From Rubrivivax sp. (GTDB lineage Bacteria > Pseudomonadota > Gammaproteobacteria > Burkholderiales > Burkholderiaceae_C), in the NCBI GenBank assembly GCA_016790395.1, contig JAEUPH010000292.1:1-57541 (forward strand): a stretch of DNA of 57,541 bases, read 5' to 3'. The notes beneath the pieces are model-generated. The model saw nothing but the letters and a program-made list of their open reading frames with translations, made no database searches and was not told the DNA's origin. Shown here piece by piece: positions 9,460 through 17,390 of the stretch; position 1 is the stretch's first letter; the number at the start of each line of letters is the position of its first letter. The position numbers and the translations under genes are program-made.

Positions 9460-9487
9460 CTTGAAACCGACGGGCCGGCGACCATCT
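9460..9487 (+). promoter_or_regulatory. Probable sigma-32 (heat-shock) promoter of hsp20
   Basis: CTTGAAA at 9460-9466 is a perfect sigma-32 -35 element. GACCATCT at 9480-9487 matches 6 of the 7 or 8 positions of the CCCCATNT -10 consensus loosely, with a 13-nt spacer, inside the known range. The predicted transcript start is about 60 nt before the hsp20 ATG. The downstream gene being a heat-shock protein supports the reading. Confidence 0.6.
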
Positions 9488-9555
9488 GTCGGAGCACGGC
9501 GCCGCAGCTTTTCAAACCCCACGGCGCCCAGACCCCGAATTCTAAGGAGCGCAGC

Positions 9556-9987
9556 ATGTTCATCGTCCCTGTCACCCGCGAATCCCGCCAGCTGTCCCGC
9601 CTGTTCGACGACACGCTGGAACGCTTCTTCGGTGCCGCCACCAGCCTCGACACCACCACCGCGCGCAGCCCTGTGCTCGACGTGGCCGAGACCGAGCGTG
9701 GCTATGTGGTGACGCTCGAAGTGCCGGGCGTCGCCAAGGAAGACGTGAAGGTCTCCATCGAAGGCCGCCAGGTCAGCGTGCAGGCCAGTGCCGAGCAGCG
9801 CGAAGAGCGCAGGGACGGCGAGCGCGTGGTGTACCGCGAGCGCGCCGCCGTGCGCTACGCACGCAGCTTCACGCTGCCGGTGGAAGTGGATGCGGCCGAA
9901 GCCGCGGCCAAGCTGGACCACGGCGTGCTGACGCTCACGCTGCCCAAGCGCAACGCGCGCACCGCTTCGCAGATCACCATCAACTGA
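9556..9987 (+). CDS. Small heat-shock protein, Hsp20/alpha-crystallin family
   Basis: ATP-independent holdase chaperone, 143 aa. The ATG is preceded by AAGGAG (9544-9549). A short N-terminal arm ([12 protein letters not shown]) is followed by an alpha-crystallin domain of about 95 residues: [19 protein letters not shown], then [18 protein letters not shown], the FTLPVEVD strand and [10 protein letters not shown] near the end. The I-x-I tail motif is present as ITI at the C-terminus. Its 3' end overlaps the 3' end of tsaD by 8 bp on the opposite strand. Confidence 0.93.
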   Translation: MFIVPVTRESRQLSRLFDDTLERFFGAATSLDTTTARSPVLDVAETERGYVVTLEVPGVAKEDVKVSIEGRQVSVQASAEQREERRDGERVVYRERAAVRYARSFTLPVEVDAAEAAAKLDHGVLTLTLPKRNARTASQITIN

Positions 9988-11041
9988 CGGCGCTGCCCAG
10001 CTCGGCCAGCGGCCAACGCGGCCGCACGTCGAACGCGCCGCCGTGCTCGGGCTGCGCCAGCCCGTGCCGCAAGCGCAGCGCGGCGGCCAGCGCGATCATG
10101 GCGCCGTTGTCGGTGCACAGCGACAGCGGCGGGTAGTGCACCGCGGCCCGAAGCTTTGCGGCGCCGGCGTCCAGCTTCTCGCGAAGGCGCAGGTTCGCGC
10201 CCACGCCGCCAGCCACCACCAGGCGGCGCGTGCCGCCATCCTTCAGCGCGCGCAGTGCCTTGGCCACCAGCACGTCGACGATGGCGGCCTGCGTCGATGC
10301 GGCCAGGTCGGCGCGCTGGGCGTCGCTCATCGCGCCACCGTTCGCGGCATCCAGCTTGCGCGCCTGCGTCAGCACGGCCGTCTTCAGGCCGGCGAAACTG
10401 AAGTCCAGATCGCCGCTGTGCAGCAGCGGGCGCGGCAAGGCGAAGGCAAGCTCGTCGCCCTGCGCCGCCAGTCGCGACAGCGCCGGGCCGCCGGGGTAGC
10501 CCAGGCCCAGCAGCTTGGCGCTCTTGTCGAAGGCTTCGCCGGCGGCATCGTCGATGGTCTCGCCCAGCAGCTCGTAGTCGCCCACCGCGCGCACGTGCAT
10601 CAGCTGCGTGTGGCCGCCGCTGACCAGCAGCGCGATGAACGGAAACTCGGGCGCCGGTTCGGCGAGGAACGGCGACAGCAAGTGGCCTTCGAGGTGATGG
10701 ATGCCCAGTGCCGGCTTGCCCAGCGCCGCCGCCAGCGCCACCGCCACGCCCGCGCCCACCAGGAGCGCGCCGGCGAGGCCAGGGCCGCGGGTGTAGGCCA
10801 CGAGGTCGACCTCGGTCAGGCTGCGGCCAGCCTGCTGAAGCACCTGCCGCGCCAGCGGCAGCACGCGGCGGATGTGGTCGCGCGAAGCCAGCTCGGGCAC
10901 CACGCCGCCGTAGTCGGCATGCATGGCCACCTGGGTGTGCAGCGCCTCCGCCAGCAGGCGCAGTGAACCGTGTTCGGGCGCCTCGACGAGCGCCACGCCC
11001 GTCTCGTCGCAGGAAGACTCGAAACCCAGCACCAGACTCAT
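9980..11041 (-). CDS. tsaD: tRNA threonylcarbamoyladenosine transferase TsaD
   Basis: Catalytic subunit that installs t6A37 on ANN-decoding tRNAs, together with TsaB and TsaE; 353 aa, normal length. The start [18 protein letters not shown] is the standard N-terminus, although the frame is open further upstream. The metal-binding motif HHLEGH and the ASKHA-fold glycine motifs ([10 protein letters not shown] and [12 protein letters not shown]) are intact. It is divergent from the nasT-like gene with only 40 bp between starts. Confidence 0.96.
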   Translation of the reverse strand: MSLVLGFESSCDETGVALVEAPEHGSLRLLAEALHTQVAMHADYGGVVPELASRDHIRRVLPLARQVLQQAGRSLTEVDLVAYTRGPGLAGALLVGAGVAVALAAALGKPALGIHHLEGHLLSPFLAEPAPEFPFIALLVSGGHTQLMHVRAVGDYELLGETIDDAAGEAFDKSAKLLGLGYPGGPALSRLAAQGDELAFALPRPLLHSGDLDFSFAGLKTAVLTQARKLDAANGGAMSDAQRADLAASTQAAIVDVLVAKALRALKDGGTRRLVVAGGVGANLRLREKLDAGAAKLRAAVHYPPLSLCTDNGAMIALAAALRLRHGLAQPEHGGAFDVRPRWPLAELGSAVS

Positions 11042-11081
11042 GGCGCGCAGTCTAAGGCGCGGAATTTGCAAGGTCGCCGCC

Positions 11082-11711
11082 ATGTCACCGGCTGCCACCC
11101 GCATCGTCATCGTCGCACCCGACTCCTTGGTGGTGGAGCCCGGTGACGAGCAGGCGGCCGCCGAAGTGGAACGCTCGCGCAGTCTGCGCATCGGGCTGCT
11201 GGAGGCCGGCTACAACATCATCGCCGTGCTGCCGGCCGACCCTTTCCTGCCTGACCGGCTGAACCAGCTGCAGCCGGACATGATCGTCGTCGATGCCGAA
11301 AGCCAGGCGCGCGACACGCTGGAGCACGTGGTGATGGCCACGCGCGACGCGCGGCGGCCCATCGTCATGTTCACCGAAGACGAAGACACCACGCACGTGC
11401 GCCATGCCATCGCCGCCGGCGTCACGGCCTACGTGGTCGCGGGCCTGGCGCCGGAACGGGTGAAGCCGGTGCTGGAAGTGGCGCTGGCCCGCTTCGAGCA
11501 CGAGGAAACGCTGCGACGCGAACTGGCCGAGGCCCGCAGCCAGCTCGCCGACCGCAAGGTGGTGGACCGCGCCAAGGGCCTGCTCATGCAGCGCCACCAG
11601 ATCGGCGAGCCCGAGGCCTACGCACGCATCCGCAAGGCGGCGATGGACAAGGGCCTGAAGATGGCCGACATCGCTCAGCGCATCGTCGATGCCGCCGACC
11701 TGCTGATGTAG
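11082..11711 (+). CDS. nasT: ANTAR-domain antiterminator response regulator, NasT type
   Basis: RNA-binding regulator, 209 aa. Residues 6-130 form a receiver-like domain with the phospho-acceptor-type Asp at about 71 (MIVVDAES). Residues 150-209 form an ANTAR domain ([20 protein letters not shown] then [20 protein letters not shown]). NasT proteins bind leader RNA carrying two hexaloop hairpins and prevent terminator formation when nitrate or nitrite is present. Exactly such a leader follows at 11830-11951, before the nitrate transporter genes. The usual inhibitor NasS is not encoded next to it. The start is the ATG 40 bp from tsaD; the longer upstream frame would run into tsaD. Confidence 0.9.
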   Translation: MSPAATRIVIVAPDSLVVEPGDEQAAAEVERSRSLRIGLLEAGYNIIAVLPADPFLPDRLNQLQPDMIVVDAESQARDTLEHVVMATRDARRPIVMFTEDEDTTHVRHAIAAGVTAYVVAGLAPERVKPVLEVALARFEHEETLRRELAEARSQLADRKVVDRAKGLLMQRHQIGEPEAYARIRKAAMDKGLKMADIAQRIVDAADLLM

Positions 11712-11799
11712 CGCCCGCGCGCACCAGCGCTGCGCGCCGCCGCCGCGCATTGGTGCGGTGCAGCGAGGCGCGGCAATGCGCGCCCCAGGCAGCCCCTGC

Positions 11800-11815
11800 T
11801 GGCACGCGCTTTGCA
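11800..11815 (+). promoter_or_regulatory. Sigma-54 (-24/-12) promoter of the nitrate transporter operon
   Basis: TGGCACG-CGCT-TTGCA matches the RpoN consensus TGGCAC-R-N4-TTGCW at every fixed position, with the invariant GG and GC separated by 10 nt. The predicted transcript start is about 11826, just before hairpin P1. Upstream at 11721-11757 are GCACCA and TTGGTGC half-sites that could serve an NtrC-type activator, but their spacing is not canonical. Confidence 0.88.
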
Positions 11816-11829
11816 ACGCGTTTGGCAGA

Positions 11830-11906
11830 GAGAGATCAAAGCCGATTTCTCGCCAGCGCCGGCCCACCGCATCGTTTGCGGCGGTCCGGCGGGACAAGGG
11901 CGTCCT
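11830..11906 (+). promoter_or_regulatory. ANTAR-type antiterminator leader: hairpins P1 and P2
   Basis: P1 (11830-11851): 8-bp stem GAGAGATC/GATTTCTC (one G-U pair) with hexaloop AAAGCC. Linker hairpin (11858-11890): outer GCCGG/CCGGC and inner CCGCA/TGCGG. P2 (11891-11906): 5-bp stem GGGAC/GTCCT (one G-U) with hexaloop AAGGGC. Both hexaloops have A at position 1 and G at position 4, the signature of known ANTAR target RNAs. P2 shares bases 11896-11905 with the 5' arm of the terminator, so the two structures exclude each other. Predicted function: NasT binding stabilises P1/P2 and allows read-through into nrtA. Confidence 0.82.
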
Positions 11907-11953
11907 CACCCGTGCGTGCCGTTCGCGGCGCGCCGACGTGCGGACGCCCTTTT
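11896..11953 (+). terminator. Leader (attenuator) terminator before the nitrate transporter genes
   Basis: AAGGGCGTCC (11896-11905) pairs perfectly over 10 bp with GGACGCCCTT (11942-11951). The stem is followed by a T-rich stretch (TTTTGCATTT counting the last two stem bases). The long GC-rich loop can fold further. It lies between the sigma-54 promoter and the first structural gene, so it acts on the operon's own transcript rather than ending an upstream one. Confidence 0.85.
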
Positions 11954-11996
11954 GCATTTCCTGTCGCATTCATCGGCCCCCAACTTGCTGGACACC

Positions 11997-13265
11997 ATGA
12001 ACCACTCTTCTTTATCCGGACGCATCGACATGGCACGCCGCTCCATCGTCAAGGCCGCCGCCGCCACCGGCGCCGCCGGCCTTCTCCCCGGCCTCCAGGC
12101 TGCCGTGCATGCCGCAGGCAGCGACAAGCCCGAGAAGGAGGAAGTGCGCATCGGCTTCATCCCGCTGACCGATTGCGCCAGCGTGGTGATGGCCAGCGTG
12201 CTGGGCTTCGACAAGAAGTACGGCGTGAAGATCATCCCCACCAAGGAAGCCAGCTGGGCCGGCGTGCGCGACAAGCTCGTCAATGGCGAACTGGACATGG
12301 CGCACGTGTTGTACGGGCTGGTCTACGGCGTGCACCTGGGCGTGGGCGGGCCGAAGAAAGACATGGCCGTGCTAATGACGCTGAACAACAACGGTCAGGC
12401 CATCAGCCTGTCGAAGAAGCTGGCCGACAAGGGTGCGGTGGACGGAGCGAGCCTCGCCAAGGCCATGGCCGCCGAGAAGCGCGAATACACCTTCGCGCAG
12501 ACCTTCCCCACCGGCACGCATGCCATGTGGCTGTACTACTGGCTGGCCTCTGCGGGCATCAATCCCATGAAGGACGCCAAGGTCATCACCGTGCCGCCGC
12601 CACAGATGGTGGCCAACATGCGTGTGGGCAACATGGACGGCTTCTGCGTCGGCGAGCCCTGGAACCATCGCGCCATCATCGACGGCATCGGCGTCACCGC
12701 CGTGACCACGCAGGACATCTGGAAGGACCACCCCGAGAAGGTGCTGGGCACGACGGGCGATTTCGTCAAGAAGTACCCCAACACGGCGCGCGCCGTGATG
12801 ATGGCGGTGCTGGAGGCCAGCAAGTGGATCGACGCCGGCCTGTCGAACAAGAACAAGATGGCCGAGACCATCGCCGACAAGAGCTACGTCAACACCGGCG
12901 TCGACGCCATCAACCAGCGCATCCTGGGCCGCTACCAGAACGGCCTCGGCAAGACCTGGGACGACCCGAACTACATGAAGTTCTTCAACGACGGCGCGGT
13001 GAACTTCCCGTACCTGTCCGACGGCATGTGGTTTCTCACGCAGCACAAGCGCTGGGGCCTGCTGAAGGACCACCCCGACTACCTGGGCGTGGCCAAGCAG
13101 ATCAACCAGGTGGCGCTCTACAAGGAAGCCGCCGGCGCGCTGAAGATCAGTGTGCCCAAGTCCGAGATGCGGAGCAGCAAGCTCATCGACGGCGTGGTCT
13201 GGGACGGCAGCAATCCCGCCAAGTACGCGGATTCGTTCAAGGTCAAGGTCGGCGCGGCCGGCTGA
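11997..13265 (+). CDS. nrtA: Nitrate ABC transporter, substrate-binding protein (NrtA/CmpA family)
   Basis: Binding protein of the NrtA/CmpA/SsuA group, 422 aa. The N-terminus carries a twin-arginine-like signal (ARRSIVKAAAATGAAGLLPG), so export via Tat is likely. The core has EVRIGFIPLTDCASVVMASV, QTFPTGTHAMWLYYWLASAG and MDGFCVGEPWNHRAI, all typical of nitrate/bicarbonate-binding proteins. Two ATGs are possible (11997 and 12030); both keep the signal. It is the first gene after the antiterminator leader. Nitrate is the likely ligand because of the NasT/ANTAR control and the nas genes elsewhere in the window. Confidence 0.9.
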   Translation: MNHSSLSGRIDMARRSIVKAAAATGAAGLLPGLQAAVHAAGSDKPEKEEVRIGFIPLTDCASVVMASVLGFDKKYGVKIIPTKEASWAGVRDKLVNGELDMAHVLYGLVYGVHLGVGGPKKDMAVLMTLNNNGQAISLSKKLADKGAVDGASLAKAMAAEKREYTFAQTFPTGTHAMWLYYWLASAGINPMKDAKVITVPPPQMVANMRVGNMDGFCVGEPWNHRAIIDGIGVTAVTTQDIWKDHPEKVLGTTGDFVKKYPNTARAVMMAVLEASKWIDAGLSNKNKMAETIADKSYVNTGVDAINQRILGRYQNGLGKTWDDPNYMKFFNDGAVNFPYLSDGMWFLTQHKRWGLLKDHPDYLGVAKQINQVALYKEAAGALKISVPKSEMRSSKLIDGVVWDGSNPAKYADSFKVKVGAAG

Positions 13266-13278
13266 CCCGAAGCACGCC

Positions 13279-14169
13279 ATGGTTGCCGCTGTCTTCCACA
13301 CCTCCGTGCACGAGCCCACCGTGCCTGCCGCCAGTGCGGCGGCCGTACCGGTGAAGTCCGCCGTCCCACCCGCCAAGGCGCCGCGTGTGCCCTTCGACTG
13401 GCGAGGCCTCTGGCTGCGCGTGCTGCCGCCGGTCTTGGGTCTGGCGCTGCTGGTGGGTGTGTGGGCCTTGCTGACGATGAACAGCACGGCCTTTCCCACG
13501 CCGCTGGCCACCTTCGACGCCGCCGTGAAGCTGTTCGCCGACCCCTTCTACAGCAAGGGGCCGAACGACCAGGGCATTGGCTGGAACGTGCTGTTCTCGC
13601 TGCAGCGCGTCGCCCTGGGCTTCGGCATGGCGGCGCTGGTGGGCATCCCGCTGGGCTTCATGCTGGGGCGCTTCGAGTTCCTGTCGCGCATGGTGAACCC
13701 GCTGGTGAGCCTGCTGCGCCCGGTGAGCCCGCTGGCCTGGCTGCCCATCGGCCTGCTGGTGTTCAAGGCGGCCAACCCGGCGGCCATCTGGACCATCTTC
13801 ATCTGCAGCATCTGGCCGATGATCATCAACACCGCGGTGGGCGTGCAGCGCGTGCCGGTGGACTACCTCAACGTCGCCAAGGTGCTGAACTTGAGCGAGT
13901 GGAAGGTGATCACCAAGATCCTGTTCCCTGCCGTGCTGCCCTACATGCTCACGGGCGTGCGGCTGAGCGTGGGCACGGCCTGGCTCGTGATCGTGGCCGC
14001 CGAGATGCTGACCGGCGGCGTGGGCATCGGCTTCTGGGTGTGGGACGAGTGGAACAACCTCAACGTCAAGCACATCATCGTCGCCATCTTCGTCATCGGC
14101 ATCGTCGGCCTGCTGCTCGAACAACTCCTGATCTGGATCGCCAAGAGGTTCACCTATGACGAGCACTGA
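13279..14169 (+). CDS. nrtB: Nitrate ABC transporter, permease
   Basis: Inner-membrane permease of the NrtB/SsuC family, 296 aa. The ATG at 13279 follows nrtA by 13 bp. It has an Ala/Pro-rich cytosolic N-terminus of about 40 residues, then helices at about residues 54-73 and 113-140 and further ones to the C-terminus (IIVAIFVIGIVGLLLEQLLI). The EAA-like coupling loop is YLNVAKVLNLSEWKVITKI, the contact with the ATPase. Its 3' end overlaps the ATPase gene by 14 bp, indicating translational coupling. Confidence 0.93.
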   Translation: MVAAVFHTSVHEPTVPAASAAAVPVKSAVPPAKAPRVPFDWRGLWLRVLPPVLGLALLVGVWALLTMNSTAFPTPLATFDAAVKLFADPFYSKGPNDQGIGWNVLFSLQRVALGFGMAALVGIPLGFMLGRFEFLSRMVNPLVSLLRPVSPLAWLPIGLLVFKAANPAAIWTIFICSIWPMIINTAVGVQRVPVDYLNVAKVLNLSEWKVITKILFPAVLPYMLTGVRLSVGTAWLVIVAAEMLTGGVGIGFWVWDEWNNLNVKHIIVAIFVIGIVGLLLEQLLIWIAKRFTYDEH

Positions 14170-14962
14170 CTTCATCAAGGTCGAGGGCGCCGAAATGGTG
14201 TTCGAGACCAGGAAGGGCCGCTTCCACGCGCTGCGCGAGATCGACCTGAGCATCGCGCAAGGCGAGTTCGTGGCGCTCATCGGCCATTCGGGCTGCGGCA
14301 AGAGCACGCTGCTGAACCTCATCGCCGGGCTGCTGAAACCCACCGGCGGCGTGCTGCTGTGCGACAGGCGCGAGATCGCTGCCCCCGGCCCCGAGCGCGC
14401 CGTGGTGTTCCAGAACCACTCGCTGCTGCCCTGGCTGAGCTGCGCCGAGAACGTGCACCTGGCGGTGGAGCGCGTTTTCGGGGCCACCGAAACCAAGGCG
14501 CAGCTGCAGGCGCGCACGCTGGCGGCGCTGGAACTGGTGGGCATGGGCCACGCCGCGACCAAGCGGCCGCACGAGATCAGCGGCGGCATGAAGCAGCGCG
14601 TGGGCATCGCACGTGCGCTCGCCATGGAGCCCAAGGTGCTGCTGATGGACGAACCCTTCGGCGCGCTGGACGCGCTCACGCGCGCACGGTTGCAGGACGA
14701 ACTGCTGAAGATCGTGGCGCGCACGAAGAGCACGGTGGTGATGGTCACGCACGACGTCGACGAAGCCGTGCTGCTGAGCGACCGCATCGTGATGATGACC
14801 AACGGCCCGGCCGCCACCATCGGCGAGATCCTGCGCGTGGACCTGCCCCGCCCGCGCGACCGCGTGGCGCTGGCCGAGGATCGCGGCTACGTGCAGTGCC
14901 GCAAGGAAGTGCTGGACTTCCTCTACACGCGCCAGGGCCACGTGGAGAAGGCGGCAGCCTGA
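14156..14962 (+). CDS. nrtD: Nitrate ABC transporter, ATP-binding protein
   Basis: ATPase of 268 aa, single domain (NrtD/SsuB-like, without the extra binding-protein domain of cyanobacterial NrtC). Walker A is GHSGCGKST, Q-loop VVFQNHSLLPWL, signature SGGMKQRVGIARAL, Walker B VLLMDEPFGALD and H-loop VMVTHDVDEA. All are intact. It overlaps the permease by 14 bp and is followed after 4 bp by the GAF-repeat gene. The symbol follows domain content; in other annotations this gene is called nrtC or nasD. Confidence 0.92.
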   Translation: MTSTDFIKVEGAEMVFETRKGRFHALREIDLSIAQGEFVALIGHSGCGKSTLLNLIAGLLKPTGGVLLCDRREIAAPGPERAVVFQNHSLLPWLSCAENVHLAVERVFGATETKAQLQARTLAALELVGMGHAATKRPHEISGGMKQRVGIARALAMEPKVLLMDEPFGALDALTRARLQDELLKIVARTKSTVVMVTHDVDEAVLLSDRIVMMTNGPAATIGEILRVDLPRPRDRVALAEDRGYVQCRKEVLDFLYTRQGHVEKAAA

Positions 14963-14966
14963 ACGC

Positions 14967-15857
14967 ATGAGCCGCAGCTTCATCCGCGCCGTCGAAGTCT
15001 GGTTGCCCAGCGAAGACGCCACCCTGCTCGAGTTCGCGGGCGGCCACTTCCCGCCCGCTTCTCGCATGCCTCAGGTCAGCCGTGGCATGTGCTTCGGCAG
15101 AGGCGAAGGTCTGCCCGGCAGGGCCTGGGACCTGGCAGCGCCCGTGGTGCTGCACGACTTCGCCGGCAGCTACTTCCGCCGCACCGAGGCGGCACTGGCC
15201 GACGGGCTGAACTGCGGCATGGCATGGCCCATCTTTGCCGGCACGGCCCTGCGTGCCGTGGTGGTGTTCTTCTGCGGCGACGACGAGGCGCACGCCGGTG
15301 CCATCGAGCTGTGGCACAACGACCCGGCGAATCCGGCGCTTGGACACGACATGGTGCTGCTGGACGGCCACTACGGCCGCACCGCCGACACTTTCGAGTT
15401 CATCTCGCGCCGCACCAGCTTTCGCCGCGGCACCGGCCTTCCGGGCATGGCCTGGGCGTCGCACGCCCCGGTGTTCCTGCCCGACCTGGGACGCGGCTCC
15501 GGCTTCCTGCGCGCCGACGGTGCGCAGAAGGTGGGCATCAACCGCGGCCTGGCACTCCCCTGCTCGGTGCCTGGACCACAGGCGTTCGTGCTGACGTTCC
15601 TGTCGGCGCTGGGCACGCCCATCGCCCAGCGGGTCGAAGTGTGGCGGCCGCTGGCTTCGACCTGGACACTGGCAGAAGGCTTCTGCGAGACGCAGGGCAG
15701 CTTGGCCGGCCTGGCGATCCGGACGCCCGCCCCCGAGGTGGCTCTGTGCCGCGACAGCGCCCGCCCGGTGGTCGGCAGCGCGCCTGCGGCGCCCATCGTC
15801 GCCCTGCCCGTGCTGGACCGCGGCACGCTCGTTGCCGTCGTCGCCCTGCAACTCTGA
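14967..15857 (+). CDS. Repeated GAF-domain protein in the nitrate transport operon
   Basis: A 296-aa protein without signal peptide or output domain, 4 bp after the ATPase gene. It is an internal duplication: unit 1 (about residues 8-110) and unit 2 (112-220) both begin with a V/I-E-V/L-W strand, share R-G-x-G-L-P-G-x-A-W (48-54 and 157-163), then P-V-x-L-x-D and a G-x-N-x-G-x-A-x-P segment. A third VEVW at 223 starts a shorter degenerate copy. This fits tandem GAF folds that bind small ligands. Membership in a NasT-controlled operon that lacks NasS suggests a sensing role in nitrate regulation; that is inference. Confidence 0.8.
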   Translation: MSRSFIRAVEVWLPSEDATLLEFAGGHFPPASRMPQVSRGMCFGRGEGLPGRAWDLAAPVVLHDFAGSYFRRTEAALADGLNCGMAWPIFAGTALRAVVVFFCGDDEAHAGAIELWHNDPANPALGHDMVLLDGHYGRTADTFEFISRRTSFRRGTGLPGMAWASHAPVFLPDLGRGSGFLRADGAQKVGINRGLALPCSVPGPQAFVLTFLSALGTPIAQRVEVWRPLASTWTLAEGFCETQGSLAGLAIRTPAPEVALCRDSARPVVGSAPAAPIVALPVLDRGTLVAVVALQL

Positions 15858-15939
15858 AACGGGCACGGCGCTTGCTGGATGGTTCGCGGCACCTTCGGGT
15901 GTCTGTCTATCTCCTCAGCAGGGCATGAGCCCTAGTCCA

Positions 15940-15973
15940 ACCTCCCCGGCGCAAGCCGGGGAGGTCTTTTTTT
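15940..15973 (+). terminator. Intrinsic terminator of the nitrate transporter operon
   Basis: Perfect 11-bp stem ACCTCCCCGGC/GCCGGGGAGGT with a GCAA tetraloop, followed by C and seven T residues. It is the clearest terminator in the window, 80 bp after the GAF gene. Confidence 0.93.
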
Positions 15974-16055
15974 GGTGCAAACGCGGTGCGGCCGGCGCAC
16001 CAGCTTCGATAGCATGCGCACCACCCCAGACGACTCGCATTCCCAAGGAGCCACC

Positions 16056-16946
16056 ATGAACGCCCTCTCCCGCCTCTGCCTTGCCACCGTCCTGCCGCTG
16101 GCGGCCCTGCTGCCGGCGCAAGCGCAGTCCACGCTCGACAAGGTCAAGGCCAGCGGCAGCATCTCCTTGGCCTACCGCGAATCGTCGATCCCGTTCTCCT
16201 ACCTGGACGACAAGGCGCAGCCGGTTGGCTTCGGCGTCGAGATCTGCGACCGCATCGTCGACGAGATCAGGAAGGCCACCGGCCGCGCCGACCTGAAGGT
16301 GACGCGCCAGGCCGTCACCTCGGCCAACCGCATCCCGCTGCTGGTGAATGGGACCATCGACCTCGAGTGCGGCTCCACCACCAACAACAGCGACCGCGCC
16401 AAGCAGGTGACCTTCGCCATCAACTACTTCTACACGGGCACGCGCTTCCTGGTGAAGGCAGACTCGGGCATCAAGAAGCTGGGCGACCTGAACAACAAGG
16501 TGGTCGTCTCGACCACCGGCACCACGAACTTCCGCATCATGCGGAACCTGATCACCGAGCAGAAGCTGCCGATCGAACTGATTGGCGCCAAGGACCACTC
16601 GGAATCCGCGCTGCTGGTGGAAAGCGGCCGTGCTGCCGCCTTCGCGATGGACGACATCCTGCTGTACGGCCTGCGCGCCAGCGCGCAGAACCCGGCCTCG
16701 CTGGCCGTGGTGGGCGACCCCATCCAGGTGGAGCCCTACGCGATCATGATGCGCAAGGACGACCCGGGCATCAAGACGCTGGTGGACGGCGTGCTGGCCG
16801 GCCTGATGAAGAGCGGCGAGTTCGAGAAGCTCTACCGCAAGTGGTTCATGTCGCCGATCCCGCCCAAGGGCATCAACCTGAACGCGCCGATGGACAAGGC
16901 GCTGGTCGACAACCTGAAGGCCCTCAGCGACAAGCCGGCGACATAA
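16056..16946 (+). CDS. Periplasmic amino-acid ABC transporter binding protein (GltI-like)
   Basis: Family 3 solute-binding protein, 296 aa. The ATG is preceded by AAGGAG and starts a signal peptide MNALSRLCLATVLPLAALLP cleaved after AQA. Conserved parts are SISLAYRESSIPFSYLDD, GFGVEICDRIVDEI and IDLECGSTTNNSDRAKQV, the last resembling glutamate/aspartate-binding GltI. No permease or ATPase is adjacent; the gene is monocistronic between a terminator and a folded intergenic element. It may serve a transporter encoded elsewhere. Confidence 0.87.
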   Translation: MNALSRLCLATVLPLAALLPAQAQSTLDKVKASGSISLAYRESSIPFSYLDDKAQPVGFGVEICDRIVDEIRKATGRADLKVTRQAVTSANRIPLLVNGTIDLECGSTTNNSDRAKQVTFAINYFYTGTRFLVKADSGIKKLGDLNNKVVVSTTGTTNFRIMRNLITEQKLPIELIGAKDHSESALLVESGRAAAFAMDDILLYGLRASAQNPASLAVVGDPIQVEPYAIMMRKDDPGIKTLVDGVLAGLMKSGEFEKLYRKWFMSPIPPKGINLNAPMDKALVDNLKALSDKPAT

Positions 16947-16949
16947 GCC

Positions 16950-17030
16950 CACCCCCGAAGCGCCTGACGGCGCTCCCCCTCGAGGGGGCGACGCCAGCGG
17001 CCCGGCAAAGCCGGTTCCGCGGCGTCCGCT
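16950..17030 (+). repeat. Folded intergenic element between convergent genes
   Basis: The segment holds the palindrome CCCCCTCGAGGGGG (16975-16988). It is followed by a 37-nt hairpin (16990-17026): GACGCC/GGCGTC and GCGG/CCGC outside, CCGGC-AAA-GCCGG inside. It separates convergent genes and could block transcription from both sides. The composition resembles dispersed intergenic palindromes of Burkholderiales genomes, but only one copy is in this window, so repeat status is unproven. Confidence 0.55.
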
Positions 17031-17042
17031 TGATCGGACAGT

Positions 17043-17381
17043 TCAGTGCTTTTCCCGGGCGTGGTTGATCGAGTACTTCGGGATCTCGATCACCACGTCC
17101 TGGTTCGAGAGGATGGCCTGGCAGCTCAGCCGTGAGGTGGGCGTCAGGCCCCAGGCGCGGTCCAGCAGGTCTTCCTCGCTCTCGTCCATCTCGCCCAGCG
17201 AATCGAAGCCTGCCTTCACCACCACGTGGCAGGTGGTGCAGGCGCAGCTCATGTCGCAGGCGTGCTCGATGGCGATGCCGTTCTCCAGCAGCGCCTCGCA
17301 GACCGAGGTGCCGGCAGGCGCCTCGATGGAGTCGCCTTCGGGACAGTACTCGGCGTGGGGCAGGATGCGGATGATGGGCAT
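17043..17381 (-). CDS. fdx: [2Fe-2S] ferredoxin of the ISC system
   Basis: Electron donor for Fe-S cluster assembly, 112 aa. The adrenodoxin-type ligand pattern is visible: CDMSCACTTCHV supplies three cysteines and LSCQAIL the fourth. The acidic segment GEMDESEEDLLDRAWGL is typical. It is the last gene of the isc operon, 9 bp after hscA. Confidence 0.95.
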   Translation of the reverse strand: MPIIRILPHAEYCPEGDSIEAPAGTSVCEALLENGIAIEHACDMSCACTTCHVVVKAGFDSLGEMDESEEDLLDRAWGLTPTSRLSCQAILSNQDVVIEIPKYSINHAREKH

Positions 17382-17390
17382 CGGGGACTT

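Noticed and set aside
11721-11757. Canonical NtrC enhancer pair upstream of the nrt promoter
   Set aside because: GCACCA and TGGTGC half-sites exist, but their spacing does not match the consensus dyad.
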